This document shows positions 18,678 through 27,216 of a stretch of DNA of 61,627 bases, one piece after another. This DNA comes from a virus: positions 1 through 61,627 of the IMG/VR virus record IMGVR_UViG_3300037963_004084; one strand, 5' to 3'. Each line of letters opens with the position of its first letter. Position 1 is the stretch's first letter. The notes beneath the pieces were generated by a model, which saw only the letters and a list, made by a program, of their open reading frames with translations, was not told the origin of the DNA and did not search any database. The translations under genes were made by a program, and so were the position numbers.

Positions 18678-20450
18678 ATGGAAACCTATGCCCTCGATTA
18701 CGAGACATACTACGATAAAGCCTGTAGTATCAGGACGCTAGGCCCTCTCGGATATTTTTCTCACCCCGACTTCGATGCTTACATGGTGTCCGTGGTTGGC
18801 ACGGATGGCACCTCATTCGTAGGTCACCCCAGAGACTTTCAATGGGACCTCTTAACTGATAACGTAGTAATAAGCCACAACGCATCTTTTGATGAAACCC
18901 TATATCTATATGGAGTTACCCAGTCGTGGTGGCCCGAAGTCAAACCAGCCGAGTGGCATTGTACCGCAGATATGGCGGCGTATATGCACATGCCTCGCGC
19001 CCTTAAAGGTGCTGCGAAATTTGCTCTGGGGATAGAGGTTGATAAAAGCACCCGCGATAATATGAGCGGGAAGAGATGGGAGAAGATGACGGACGAGTTC
19101 CGTAAAGAGGTTAGTGACTACGCGCTAGTAGACTCTCAACTTTGCCTAGATCTTTGGAAAGAGCATGGATGGGCATGGCCGGATAAAGAAAGACAGATAA
19201 GTCGTTTGAACAGAGAGATAGTTCAACGAGGGCTCCCCATCGACGCGGACCTGCTGAGGGCTCAGCTAGAAACAATAAAAGGTAAACTGTTTGAGGCCGA
19301 AGAGAGTATACCGTGGCTTGGGGATAAGCCTCTCCTGAGCCGCGTGGCTTTTGACGACCAGTGTAGGACTGAAGGAATTGAACCGCCCGGTAGTCTAGCT
19401 GCTACAGATGAAGAGGCACAAAAATGGATAGACTACTACGGTAAGAAACACGCATGGATAGATGCCGTTCGTAGCTGGCGTCGTATAAACTCTCTCAAGA
19501 AAAAGCTGGAGAGCTTTGACCACGCGACGATGCCGGATAGCCGATACTACGGTGGCCTCATGTATTATGGGGCTCATACAGGACGCTTCAGTGGGAGTGG
19601 GGGTAATCTGAATCTTCAGAACCTCCCGAGAGAAGAGATGTTCGGAGTAAACTTGAGGAATCTCATCGCTGCCAAACCCGGTAAGAAACTAATCGTGGCC
19701 GACCTTAGTCAAATTGAGGTAAGAACACTTTGCTGGCTGGCTGAGGACAAGAAGATGCTCAAAGAAATTGAGCAGTCGGAAGATATCTACGAAGCGTTCG
19801 CTATCCGGTTCGGTCAATGGGACACCGAAAAAGGATCTCTTAAACAAGACCCTAAACTTCGGCACAAAATAAAAGCGATGGTTCTGGGCTGTGGTTACGG
19901 CGCAGGTAAGAAAAGATTCTCGCAGATGGCGGGGATGACTCAGAAAGAAGCGAACAGTGCTGTGGATCTTTATAGAAACTCAATGCGGAGTATCACCCGA
20001 CTCTGGAGTGACTATAGCTCAGGGATATCTTGCGCCTACAACTTAACAGTGAACGGGGCTGAGACTCCGTTCATAGTAGATCTCCCCAGCGGTAGGCATC
20101 TGAACTACGGTTTTATACGGTCAGACGGGAAGAGTGAGGACAGGCACTATTACGCATATTTAATGCGGCATGGTAAAAATGTAGCCGTCAAGATGTGGGG
20201 TGGGTTCGTGGCAGAGAACGCTTCCCAAGCCTTAGCCCGAGACATTTTCAGTGATATGCTTGTCAGGATAGACGAGGCGGGCTACAAGATCGTGCTTCAT
20301 GTGCATGACGAGGTAGTGATCGAAGCTGATGCAGATAAAGCTGAGGAGTCCTTGGAGCATATTCTGAAAATAATGTCGGAGCCTCCTGATTGGATTCCCG
20401 ATATCCCGTTAGCTGCCGAAGGATCAATCTTATCACGATACACCAAATGA
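18678..20450 (+). CDS. Family A DNA polymerase with 3'-5' exonuclease (590 aa)
   Basis: Replicative polymerase of the phage. The N-terminal DEDD-type proofreading domain has Exo I D7-x-E9 (LDYET), Exo II NASFD (68-72) and Exo III YALVD (148-152). The polymerase domain has motif A ADLSQIEVR with catalytic Asp342, motif B with Lys397/Lys399 and YG at 407-408, and motif C HVHDE (Asp544, Glu545). It lacks a 5'-3' nuclease domain, as expected for a phage enzyme. No clear Shine-Dalgarno precedes the ATG; a terminator hairpin stands in the leader. TGA overlaps the primase-helicase start as ATGA. Confidence 0.93.
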   Translation: METYALDYETYYDKACSIRTLGPLGYFSHPDFDAYMVSVVGTDGTSFVGHPRDFQWDLLTDNVVISHNASFDETLYLYGVTQSWWPEVKPAEWHCTADMAAYMHMPRALKGAAKFALGIEVDKSTRDNMSGKRWEKMTDEFRKEVSDYALVDSQLCLDLWKEHGWAWPDKERQISRLNREIVQRGLPIDADLLRAQLETIKGKLFEAEESIPWLGDKPLLSRVAFDDQCRTEGIEPPGSLAATDEEAQKWIDYYGKKHAWIDAVRSWRRINSLKKKLESFDHATMPDSRYYGGLMYYGAHTGRFSGSGGNLNLQNLPREEMFGVNLRNLIAAKPGKKLIVADLSQIEVRTLCWLAEDKKMLKEIEQSEDIYEAFAIRFGQWDTEKGSLKQDPKLRHKIKAMVLGCGYGAGKKRFSQMAGMTQKEANSAVDLYRNSMRSITRLWSDYSSGISCAYNLTVNGAETPFIVDLPSGRHLNYGFIRSDGKSEDRHYYAYLMRHGKNVAVKMWGGFVAENASQALARDIFSDMLVRIDEAGYKIVLHVHDEVVIEADADKAEESLEHILKIMSEPPDWIPDIPLAAEGSILSRYTK

Positions 20451-22597
20451 ATTACCGTTACATAAAGAACCTAAGAGACACGAAATGCTATAAAACACAG
20501 GACCTATCCACGCTAAACAAATCAAAACCTAAGTTCCCCAATAAGGCCGACTTCAGGTCGTGGTGCGCCGACGCAAAAACTGACCATGTTTTTTACAGCC
20601 TAGTCGAAGGGAGTGCCCCCTCTAAACGAATCTCCACGGACAACCCACCCAATTTGATTCATGGTATCGTTGCCGACTACGACGCGCCCGTGAACTGGGC
20701 CGAGGTAGATGCTATAATCTCTGCAAAATGCTCCAACCATCCCCCCACATGGAGATCTAAAACGCAGTCTGGTTACATACGGCTTGTGTGGGAGTTTGAG
20801 AAGAGCCTACCAATCGCTCCCGAGATGTTTGACACCTTCATCAAATGTCTCAAGAACATAGTAAAGGTAGACCGAGTGTTTGCGGGTTTTGATTCATCCT
20901 CTCTGAGAGCATCTCAATATTTCGAGTTGGGCGAAGACTGGGTAAACATGGGTGGGGTTGTGTCTAACGCAACTATACAAACAGCCCTCACGAAGGCTGC
21001 GAGTATAAAGCCCCCCACGACCAATGACACAGCGATTCCAATCGAAGTGGTCGCCGAAGAGATTGATAAACAGTTCCCTAATCGGTGGATAGGGGATGTA
21101 GAGATAGGTGCCCGAGGTCCTTTGTTTTGGATAGACGATGGTATCCACCGAGAGGGTTGTCAGGTAGCTGAGGATGGGATGATTTGTTATTCAGATCGGG
21201 CTGGTAAGGGCTTCATGAGTTGGCGTGAAATATTTGGTGCTAAGTTTGTAGCCGATTATGAAGAGACCAAGATGGGTAATCTTCTGGATGAGTACTGGTT
21301 CAACGGTAGAAATTTCTTCAAGTTGTTGTACAGCTCTGCGGTAACAATCCCGAAAGAGCAGCTCATACTAGAGCTTAGACAGACAGGATTCTCTATGAAA
21401 CCCAAGAAGGGTCAGGCACTAACTGAGGTGGAGGCGGCTCTTTTAACGATAAGCAACCACAATCGCATAGACGAGATCGCACCAGTCATATTCTCCAAGG
21501 ATCGTGTGGTGTCATACAACAGTCAGAGAATACTGAATAACGCTAACATCACCCCCGTGGAACCCGAAACAGACGGCGACCCCACCAACTGGCCGTTTAT
21601 TCATGACTGGCTGGGGCAGCTTTTCAAGAACTCTACCCCCGTTATCACGGTCAACTACTTCTATGCTTGGCTCAAAAGGTTTTATGAGGCTGTCACTGAG
21701 CGTAAAATGTCGCAGGGGCAGGCGCTCATATTGGTGGGGGCCACCAGCAAGGGTAAGAGTCTCCTATCCAATAGAGTTATTTCAGGACTGGTGGGTGGTT
21801 ATGCTGATGCTAGTGACTACCTATCGGGGCAAACTAAATTCAACAAGGATTTGGGTAGGGTTGCTGCATGGGTGATCGACGACACCACATCAGCCGCCAG
21901 CTTCCAAGACCAACGAAAAGCTACAGAGCTTATCAAGAGGTCCGTGGCCAACCCGCGTGTAGAGTATCAAGCCAAGTATGCGGACGCGTTATCGGTCCCA
22001 TGGGCGGGTAGGGTGATATTATCTTTGAACATGGACGCGAATAGTCTTTCGGTTATACCGGCTCTAGACAGTAGTAATCGAGATAAGCTGATGGCTCTTC
22101 GCGTTCGGGACGACGCTAGGAGTAAGTTTCCGGCGAACAGTGTAGTAGAATCCACCATTAAAAAAGAACTGCCTTATTTAGGTCGGTGGTTATTAGACTG
22201 GGACCCTCCTGAAGAGATAATGGTCGGGGGTAGGTTCGGTGTTGCCAGTTTCATCGACGAATCGGTAGCGTCTGCCGCCTATGATAACTCCAGCAGGTCG
22301 TCTATAGCGGAGCTAGTCGAGTTCTTCTGTAAGAGGTGTCGTGAACAAAACGACACCCTACCAGAATGGCGGGGTACTCTCACAGAATTTCAAGTCCTAC
22401 TCCATGAGTTTAACAATGGTAGGAGTGTTGGTATGAGTCATAACCTAGAGTTTGTGCGGCGAGGCATGGCCTCTCTAGAAGAAGCCGGTAAAAACAACAC
22501 CCATGTTCGCCCGGTAATATCTAAAGGAAAAGGTGGCGGGAAGATGTGGACGATTAACTTAGCGAAAACTTTTGACATCTCCGAAGCCCCGCTTTAA
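20447..22597 (+). CDS. Primase-helicase (716 aa)
   Basis: Start ATG 20447 (MNYRYIKNL) is chosen because it forms an ATGA overlap with the polymerase stop; the frame is open further upstream but there it overlaps polymerase. Residues 70-170 resemble an archaeo-eukaryotic-type primase core (VADYDAP at 75-81, then SGYIRLVWEFE). The C-terminal half is an ATPase of the D5/virulence-E helicase type: Walker A GATSKGKS at 431-438 and Walker B-like WVIDD at 475-479. It would prime and unwind at the fork with the adjacent polymerase. Confidence 0.82.
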   Translation: MNYRYIKNLRDTKCYKTQDLSTLNKSKPKFPNKADFRSWCADAKTDHVFYSLVEGSAPSKRISTDNPPNLIHGIVADYDAPVNWAEVDAIISAKCSNHPPTWRSKTQSGYIRLVWEFEKSLPIAPEMFDTFIKCLKNIVKVDRVFAGFDSSSLRASQYFELGEDWVNMGGVVSNATIQTALTKAASIKPPTTNDTAIPIEVVAEEIDKQFPNRWIGDVEIGARGPLFWIDDGIHREGCQVAEDGMICYSDRAGKGFMSWREIFGAKFVADYEETKMGNLLDEYWFNGRNFFKLLYSSAVTIPKEQLILELRQTGFSMKPKKGQALTEVEAALLTISNHNRIDEIAPVIFSKDRVVSYNSQRILNNANITPVEPETDGDPTNWPFIHDWLGQLFKNSTPVITVNYFYAWLKRFYEAVTERKMSQGQALILVGATSKGKSLLSNRVISGLVGGYADASDYLSGQTKFNKDLGRVAAWVIDDTTSAASFQDQRKATELIKRSVANPRVEYQAKYADALSVPWAGRVILSLNMDANSLSVIPALDSSNRDKLMALRVRDDARSKFPANSVVESTIKKELPYLGRWLLDWDPPEEIMVGGRFGVASFIDESVASAAYDNSSRSSIAELVEFFCKRCREQNDTLPEWRGTLTEFQVLLHEFNNGRSVGMSHNLEFVRRGMASLEEAGKNNTHVRPVISKGKGGGKMWTINLAKTFDISEAPL

Positions 22598-22605
22598 CCA
22601 GAGAT

Positions 22606-22818
22606 ATGCCCGACAGAGAAACGTACGACTACCTTGATGAGTTTTCAGATCTGGAGCAGGTTGAGACCCGAATCCAGTTGCTGCGAGAAGACTACAGGGC
22701 TCTAACGAACCGCCTTGAGCACTACTCTAATGCGCGTAGCAAATTAGAAAGTGATATCAGAAAACTAAAGGGTATCGCCGCTAGAATCAAAGAGAGACGG
22801 GAGAGCGAAGACATTTGA
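22606..22818 (+). CDS. Small coiled-coil protein (70 aa)
   Basis: Charged heptad-like sequence throughout (EQVETRIQLLREDYRALTNRL), no motif. It starts 8 nt after the primase-helicase and is the last gene of the rightward replication block. Its 3' end overlaps the convergent nuclease-like gene by 32 nt (22787-22818). Confidence 0.65.
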   Translation: MPDRETYDYLDEFSDLEQVETRIQLLREDYRALTNRLEHYSNARSKLESDIRKLKGIAARIKERRESEDI

Positions 22819-23323
22819 TAGGGACATGGTAGCCACTTACTTTGTAAGAAAAACCGTCTTTGTCTTTCTCCCCCCGTTTTTTATAGCACCCCTTGCTAAT
22901 CAACTGACTTGTCGGTAGCCAACCGAGAAGCCATACCTTGCTGAGGTCTTTACGAACTCGAACAAAATAATAAAACTCCGCAGCAGGTTCTTTGCTGGCG
23001 GGGCAGTTTACAGAAGCCGTAAAATGGGGTTGGGGTCGGCTGCTACAGGTTTTTGATTTTATATCTATTTTCTTTTCACTGAGACAATAGTCATGTGTAA
23101 AACTACGCCCACCCACATAACGGGCTTCGGGGTAAAGAAGCCCAAAGGCTACCTCCCCCAAGAAACCCGTCATTCGACCCAACCCTCTAGTAAAGGAACT
23201 AGGCGTGATACCCAACGCTTGGCTCCGTTCAAAAGCTTGTTTTACATTCTCTGAAGACGGGGTGAACACAATGTAACGGCACCCCCGTTTCTTAGAGAAC
23301 TGGCGGGGGAGTTTTCGGCTCAT
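22787..23323 (-). CDS. Putative PD-(D/E)XK nuclease-like protein (178 aa)
   Basis: GEVAFG (Glu57), HDYC (Asp78) and IDIKSK (Asp87-x-Lys89) give the E...D...D-x-K pattern of a restriction-type nuclease fold, followed by a beta-rich C-terminus. The function could be host DNA degradation or a phage-specific endonuclease. It is the last gene of the long leftward late block and overlaps the preceding gene's stop region (23323). Confidence 0.6.
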   Translation of the reverse strand: MSRKLPRQFSKKRGCRYIVFTPSSENVKQAFERSQALGITPSSFTRGLGRMTGFLGEVAFGLLYPEARYVGGRSFTHDYCLSEKKIDIKSKTCSSRPQPHFTASVNCPASKEPAAEFYYFVRVRKDLSKVWLLGWLPTSQLISKGCYKKRGEKDKDGFSYKVSGYHVPIKCLRSPVSL

Positions 23324-23616
23324 TACCAGAGATGCTTACATGCCCAATACCTAGCTGTAGTTTTGTCTTTAGCGGTAGCGCAGTTATGGCGAGCACGGAA
23401 GTTGGCTCTTCTTTTGGGATCTTTGTGTTTAGTGAAATCGCTATAGTCCCTATGGCCGTAAGATACTTTCTTCACCTTGTTTCCTTGTTTGGCTAAGACT
23501 ACGAACTTCTTCTTAGATCCTTTGGGGGCTCGTTTAGGTTTATTGATACCCGGAAAAGTCTCACCCATGTAAGATATTCTACCAGATGGTAAGCGTTTGA
23601 ATCGTTGCCGCGTCAT
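23323..23616 (-). CDS. Small basic protein, Lys/Arg-rich (97 aa)
   Basis: Begins MTRQRFKRLPSGRISYMGE. A C-terminal block with SYGHRDYSDFTKHKDPKRR and RHNCATAKDKTTARYWACKHLW-type residues resembles a small conserved protein seen in environmental phages and giant viruses. Probably nucleic-acid binding; function unknown. It overlaps both neighbours by a few nt. Confidence 0.7.
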   Translation of the reverse strand: MTRQRFKRLPSGRISYMGETFPGINKPKRAPKGSKKKFVVLAKQGNKVKKVSYGHRDYSDFTKHKDPKRRANFRARHNCATAKDKTTARYWACKHLW

Positions 23617-23891
23617 GCCATTCTTTTCTTTTGTTTGTTCTTTCTCTTCTTCTCTACAAATCCGTGGGCGCGCCTTTCAGCGTCGGTGTACTTGGCGGTT
23701 TGTTTACCCCTAGCTGTGGCTGCTCGTTTGGCTGCATTTGCAGCCGCCTTTTCGGAAGACGTTAATTTATTCCTGACCGCCTTGGGGCCGTATCTCCCCC
23801 GCTCGGAACGGGGTTTCTTTTCATCTTCCTTGTTATAGTACCCCCATTCATCCTCAGCCCACTGTTTAATGGATAATTGTGGCGCTTTCAT
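23613..23891 (-). CDS. Small basic protein, KPRSERGRYGPK type (92 aa)
   Basis: Acidic N-terminus (LSIKQWAEDEWGYYNKEDE), then a Lys/Ala/Arg-rich C-terminal half ending in KKRKNKQKKRMA. This arrangement recurs in small phage proteins of unknown role that sit beside the basic protein encoded downstream; DNA condensation or head association is possible. The overlap with the next gene is 4 nt. Confidence 0.7.
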   Translation of the reverse strand: MKAPQLSIKQWAEDEWGYYNKEDEKKPRSERGRYGPKAVRNKLTSSEKAAANAAKRAATARGKQTAKYTDAERRAHGFVEKKRKNKQKKRMA

Positions 23892-23894
23892 AGT

Positions 23895-24077
23895 CTAAGA
23901 GGTGTAACCTCCTCCTCTTTTCTTATATTCCATAGCTAAGAACTGCGCTTTCCGCGCCGACCACTGTCCGGGTTTACCGCCCTTGGACCCAGCCATGATC
24001 TTTTTGAAGAGGCGCTTACGCATTCCCGGCTTGGTGTAATTACCAGCTTTGTTGACTGTAGATTTTTTCTTAGCCAT
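23895..24077 (-). CDS. Small basic protein (60 aa)
   Basis: Start ATG 24077 (MAKKKSTVNKAG) is chosen over a longer frame open to 24233, because the upstream part only shadows the neighbouring Lys-rich gene in another frame. Strongly basic with Gly/Lys (KIMAGSKGGKPGQWSARK). Third of four consecutive small basic proteins; the cluster may package or compact DNA. No family recognised. Confidence 0.65.
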   Translation of the reverse strand: MAKKKSTVNKAGNYTKPGMRKRLFKKIMAGSKGGKPGQWSARKAQFLAMEYKKRGGGYTS

Positions 24078-24369
24078 AGTTATTACCCCCACCCATTCTT
24101 TTTGCCACAGCTTGCAAGAAATCCATTTTCTTCTCCTTCTTGGTCGTTTTCTTAGCGGCTTTCTTTGCAGCTTTCTTCGCAGCTTTTTTGGAAGCTCCTT
24201 TGGACTCCTTGGCTTTTTTCTTAGCTGAATCACTCAGCTCTTCAAAATGAAAGAGCTTCTGACTTTTATCGCTGTGTGTCTTACCCGTGTGGACTTCTCC
24301 ATTGGGCATTTTATGTGACCCTCCTTTGTGGATGGTCCCGTCTTTTAAGTAGTGTGGTACACCTTTCAT
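24070..24369 (-). CDS. Histone H1-like Lys/Ala-repeat protein (99 aa)
   Basis: The N-terminal 45 residues contain a repeated H-K/P-N-G pattern (DGTIHKGGSHKMPNGEVHTG). Then a KKAAKKAAKKAAKK repeat at about residues 60-78 resembles the C-terminal tails of H1-like nucleoid proteins. It ends MDFLQAVAKRMGG. Likely DNA-binding; may condense the genome or bind the host nucleoid. It overlaps the start of the next small gene by 8 nt. Confidence 0.7.
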   Translation of the reverse strand: MKGVPHYLKDGTIHKGGSHKMPNGEVHTGKTHSDKSQKLFHFEELSDSAKKKAKESKGASKKAAKKAAKKAAKKTTKKEKKMDFLQAVAKRMGGGNNYG

Positions 24370-24665
24370 TTTTTAGTTAGTCGTTTTGAGGTTCTTTCCC
24401 AAGCGGGGAAGAAAATTTCGTCCATACAGCGCACTATCGCTTCTTCTTCGTACCGCTCACAGTATGCCAAACCAGATATAGCGAACGCTGCGTGTATCAT
24501 TTCATGCCTTAGTGTTTCGTATAGGTCTTTCCCCTTGAGGTTTTTATCTATGGTTATTAGTTTTCTGCGGTGTGAATAAAGACCGTAACAGTCTTCATCC
24601 CCCAAATCTCTGAACTGTATCCGAACTCGGACTCCAGCCATAATTATGCTTTTGGGGGCAGTCAT
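24366..24665 (-). CDS. Small zinc metallopeptidase-like protein, HEMIH (99 aa)
   Basis: SprT/ImmA-type zincin motif LRHEMIHAAF at residues 52-61, with a downstream Glu-rich helix (RYEEEAIVR) that can supply the third ligand. The start ATG 24665 overlaps the amidase stop as ATGA, so it is coupled to lysis gene expression. It could process a virion protein or act on a host protein. Length is short but typical of phage minimal HExxH proteins. Confidence 0.75.
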   Translation of the reverse strand: MTAPKSIIMAGVRVRIQFRDLGDEDCYGLYSHRRKLITIDKNLKGKDLYETLRHEMIHAAFAISGLAYCERYEEEAIVRCMDEIFFPAWERTSKRLTKK

Positions 24666-25219
24666 CCGTCGGCATATTTATTGATGGCTCTTGCGTAAAC
24701 TCCAGCAAGCTTACCGCGATTGTTGTTAATCATTTGCCACTCTTCGCAGTTGCTACCAAAAAAAGGTTCTGCGATAACAGCAACGCATGGAGTTTTCTTT
24801 AGAAAATAACTACCCCTCTGTCGGGACGCTCGGGGCTTCGCCCCCCTAGACTTCATGTCAGGGTAAGCTTCATCCATCTCGTTCTTAAGCACATAAGCAA
24901 GTTCGCTCCCACCCTTACTTGTATGCCAGTATAGCCACTCATGTCCACTGGCAGTGGGGCTGGCAGAGTTGAAATGAAACTCTATAACGGCGTCTACTTT
25001 GTCCTCCCTTAATTTTCTCGCTAGGTAGTCTATGGCCCCGACATAAGTGGGGTCTTTATAATCATCGTAAATTACATAGTCCACTGACAGTCCTTTAATT
25101 ACGCGCCTAACCAAATCAGAATTAAACATATACTCAGATATGCTATACCCCGACTCGCGTGAAGTCATGGCCCCTTCGTCTCCTTTCCTAGAGTGCCCTA
25201 CTGCTAAACCAATCTTCAT
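24662..25219 (-). CDS. N-acetylmuramoyl-L-alanine amidase, endolysin (185 aa)
   Basis: Amidase_3-type zinc hydrolase that cuts the amide bond between MurNAc and the stem peptide at lysis. Zinc ligands and active-site positions are visible: GH9 in LAVGHS, Glu29 region, FHFN (His82) and the catalytic-type Glu151 in VIAEPFF. No signal peptide, so it would need a holin. Its ATG overlaps the stop of the 54-aa membrane peptide upstream (ATGA). Confidence 0.88.
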   Translation of the reverse strand: MKIGLAVGHSRKGDEGAMTSRESGYSISEYMFNSDLVRRVIKGLSVDYVIYDDYKDPTYVGAIDYLARKLREDKVDAVIEFHFNSASPTASGHEWLYWHTSKGGSELAYVLKNEMDEAYPDMKSRGAKPRASRQRGSYFLKKTPCVAVIAEPFFGSNCEEWQMINNNRGKLAGVYARAINKYADG

Positions 25220-25380
25220 TTTTTAAGAATGCGGTAAAGGGATGCTAAACCTACAGCAATACCCACAACAAGAGATCCAACCCGCAGCCAGTATTCAAAT
25301 TGCTCCTGCATACTGGTGATCAGTCCGATGACGGGTGCCGCCATTCCGATCAGGGAATCGAATATTCGGGTGTTGATCAT
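25216..25380 (-). CDS. Small membrane protein, putative holin (54 aa)
   Basis: MINTRIFDSLIGMAAPVIG... with two hydrophobic stretches: residues 8-22, and 34-48 (VGSLVVGIAVGLASL), ending in RILKK. Found by reading the strand directly; it is too short for usual cut-offs. It is linked by ATGA overlaps at both ends, to the 100-aa membrane protein before it and the amidase after it. That is the position expected of a holin. Confidence 0.7.
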   Translation of the reverse strand: MINTRIFDSLIGMAAPVIGLITSMQEQFEYWLRVGSLVVGIAVGLASLYRILKK

Positions 25381-25679
25381 TCGCCTATGTTGCTTAGAGG
25401 ATCACGGTTGTAGAGCTTGGCCATAATCTGGTCTACTTGTTGCTCCAGCTCTCCGATTTTAAGGTTCTGCCTCACATCGTCTGGCAAAGATCCACTCCCC
25501 CACTTTCCAGCGGGCCAATCACGAACAAAGATCGCGTGCTTTTCAACATCCTTAGCGATCATTTGGATCTGGAAGTCGTTGTGCTGGACCTCACTCTGGA
25601 GCTTGCTAGCCCACCAGACGATGCCCGCCGCTTGAACAGCAAGGCCGACACCGAGAGAAACTAGAAACTTTGTGTCCAT
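25377..25679 (-). CDS. Membrane-anchored coiled-coil protein, lysis-associated (100 aa)
   Basis: One N-terminal transmembrane segment (LVSLGVGLAVQAAGIVWWA, residues 6-24) followed by a periplasmic-type coiled coil (LEQQVDQIMAKLYN at the C-terminus). This is the layout of an i-spanin or holin-associated protein. It directly follows the lipoprotein gene and overlaps the 54-aa membrane gene by ATGA. Confidence 0.65.
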   Translation of the reverse strand: MDTKFLVSLGVGLAVQAAGIVWWASKLQSEVQHNDFQIQMIAKDVEKHAIFVRDWPAGKWGSGSLPDDVRQNLKIGELEQQVDQIMAKLYNRDPLSNIGE

Positions 25680-25901
25680 TTACTTCTCCCCAATGATCAC
25701 TGCACGACGATAACTGTAGTCGCTGTGGAATTTATGGTCTTTACGCCCAACAAGAACGCCTTCCTTGAACTGGTAAGACTGCCCTTCAATCAGCGTCACT
25801 GTTGGCGGATCGTATAATGCGCTCGCGTTCGCGCTTGATGCGCTTTGCGACCCGCTCCATGAGCAGCTTACTATGAGGGTCACCAATGGAAGCAAGGCCA
25901 T
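25680..25901 (-). CDS. Putative o-spanin-like lipoprotein (73 aa)
   Basis: Start ATG 25901 (MALLPLVTLIVSC) gives a short lipoprotein signal with lipobox LIVSC; an in-frame ATG at 25961 would add 20 residues that spoil the signal. The mature part is small and Ser/Ala-rich, then beta-rich. It overlaps the 72-aa helical gene in another frame over 116 nt, like the nested Rz/Rz1 arrangement. An outer membrane lipoprotein would imply a Gram-negative host. Confidence 0.6.
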   Translation of the reverse strand: MALLPLVTLIVSCSWSGSQSASSANASALYDPPTVTLIEGQSYQFKEGVLVGRKDHKFHSDYSYRRAVIIGEK

Positions 25902-26004
25902 CAAGCCGATCTTCGAGAGCGTCGAGATGTCTGTCTCGTTGCAGTCGCACATATTCAACATAGGCTTGAAGGGCAGCAGTTATCAGTTGGAAAAATGTCT
26001 TCAC
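25786..26004 (-). CDS. Small amphipathic helical protein, lysis region (72 aa)
   Basis: GTG start 26004 overlaps the preceding stop as GTGA. MKTFFQLITAALQAYVEYV could be a weak N-terminal membrane helix, followed by a charged coiled coil (RHLDALEDRLDGL) and a basic tail. It overlaps the lipoprotein in a second frame, so together they may form a spanin pair; the membrane helix is not strong enough to be certain. Confidence 0.55.
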   Translation of the reverse strand: MKTFFQLITAALQAYVEYVRLQRDRHLDALEDRLDGLASIGDPHSKLLMERVAKRIKRERERIIRSANSDAD

Positions 26005-26180
26005 TTAGACTTAGCCTTACCCACGTTGAGGGCGAGCCAGCTAATGACGCCTGAAATGCGCTGAACCCATTTGTTGTCCGATTCGTTCGGAGTCATGGTT
26101 GCGACAAGCGAGGCCACCGCGATAACGCTGGCTGCAATTTGCAGAAGTTGCTCTGCGTTTTCGGTAATGTATTGGATCAT
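26001..26180 (-). CDS. Small membrane protein of phage lysis/late region (59 aa)
   Basis: MIQYITENAEQLLQIAASV... with a hydrophobic stretch LLQIAASVIAVASLVATM (residues 12-29) and a second weaker one ISGVISWLALNVG. It resembles small holin-like proteins common in tailed phages. Read directly from the strand, since it is below usual length limits. Its stop overlaps the next gene's GTG. Confidence 0.65.
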   Translation of the reverse strand: MIQYITENAEQLLQIAASVIAVASLVATMTPNESDNKWVQRISGVISWLALNVGKAKSK

Positions 26181-26191
26181 TGTTTTGGGGG

Positions 26192-27193
26192 TTACATCAT
26201 GTTGGGAGTATTGCTTCGATCTGCGGCAAAATAAACCGTGGGTTTAGCTGCACCACGGTGGGCGTCTAGCTGTGAATCAAGAACTTGTTGGCAAACGGCC
26301 CAGTGATAGTTAGCTCTTTCTAAGTCCGCGTTAGTTTCGGCGATAGAGCCGAGTAAGGCGTGTTTAATTGCGTTAAGGCTGGACAGATACACAGTATCTG
26401 TGGACGCTAAAAACTGCTTGAACTTACGTTTGAGCAGTAGCCTAATTTGAATGGTCTTGTTATCTTCGTTGGAAATTCTATAGCGTCGGTAGCGGGTTAC
26501 TTGGTTAGCTTGTTGGAGATCATTGGCCGCTACGAGCGAAGTTGAGGAACCTTCTTCTTCCCAAGTGATCTTGACAGGAGCAGACAGTTCAGTCGTTCCA
26601 ACGCGGATCTCACTGATGCTGGTGATGCTCGTAGTGGTGGTTGTAAGGCTGGCCTGTCCTCCACAAGTAAACTGACCCCCCATAGATACTGTATGATCTG
26701 CGGTTGGTGAGGAAATGCCCGTCCCATCAGAAAAAGTTACATGAACTTTTCCTGATGCGGGGATCGTTGTGGCGGGGCTGATTGGTTGCAGCTTCAAGGA
26801 ATAAGTCTTCCCCGCTACAGGCTCTTCGACGGTGGCTGAGTAGCCGTCGTCCACGATCCCATATATAGCTAGCGTATCCCCGTCATCGTCCCTGCCAGAC
26901 AATCTGTAGTCATGAAATTGAGCCCTAATCGGTTGGGGTGTAGAATAATCCACCGAACTAGAATCGTAATCAACGATAGCGTTGATTATGGACTCCGCAG
27001 AATCGGGGATAGTGAAAGTACTTCCTGTAGTGGTTACTACATGCTCATAAAGCAAATCCCGCCACATCCCCATATTGTAAAGGCGGGGGAGGGCCATGTT
27101 AAGTTCTTTTCGGAACTCATCGGGTGTGGCCGCTGGAGATCCAGCGATGCCGATAAGCGCATCTTGCACCCCTTGGACAGTCAATGTGGCCAT
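26192..27193 (-). CDS. Putative virion protein, head-tail or tail component (333 aa)
   Basis: ATG 27193 (MATLTVQGVQDAL) is preferred because a GGGG stretch lies just upstream; two earlier in-frame ATGs exist at up to 27208. Helical N-terminus (DEFRKELNMALPRLYNMGMWRDLL), beta-rich Thr/Ser middle, helical C-terminus. The pattern fits a tail-completion or gp-like structural protein, but no family is recognised. Last structural gene before lysis. Confidence 0.6.
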   Translation of the reverse strand: MATLTVQGVQDALIGIAGSPAATPDEFRKELNMALPRLYNMGMWRDLLYEHVVTTTGSTFTIPDSAESIINAIVDYDSSSVDYSTPQPIRAQFHDYRLSGRDDDGDTLAIYGIVDDGYSATVEEPVAGKTYSLKLQPISPATTIPASGKVHVTFSDGTGISSPTADHTVSMGGQFTCGGQASLTTTTTSITSISEIRVGTTELSAPVKITWEEEGSSTSLVAANDLQQANQVTRYRRYRISNEDNKTIQIRLLLKRKFKQFLASTDTVYLSSLNAIKHALLGSIAETNADLERANYHWAVCQQVLDSQLDAHRGAAKPTVYFAADRSNTPNMM

Positions 27194-27216
27194 ACCCCAC
27201 ATTAACAATATTCGTG

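Noticed and set aside
23895-24233. Longer start for the 60-aa basic protein
   Set aside because: The extra 52 residues are a frame-shifted Lys/Arg copy of the overlapping H1-like gene; the internal ATG 24077 is more sensible.
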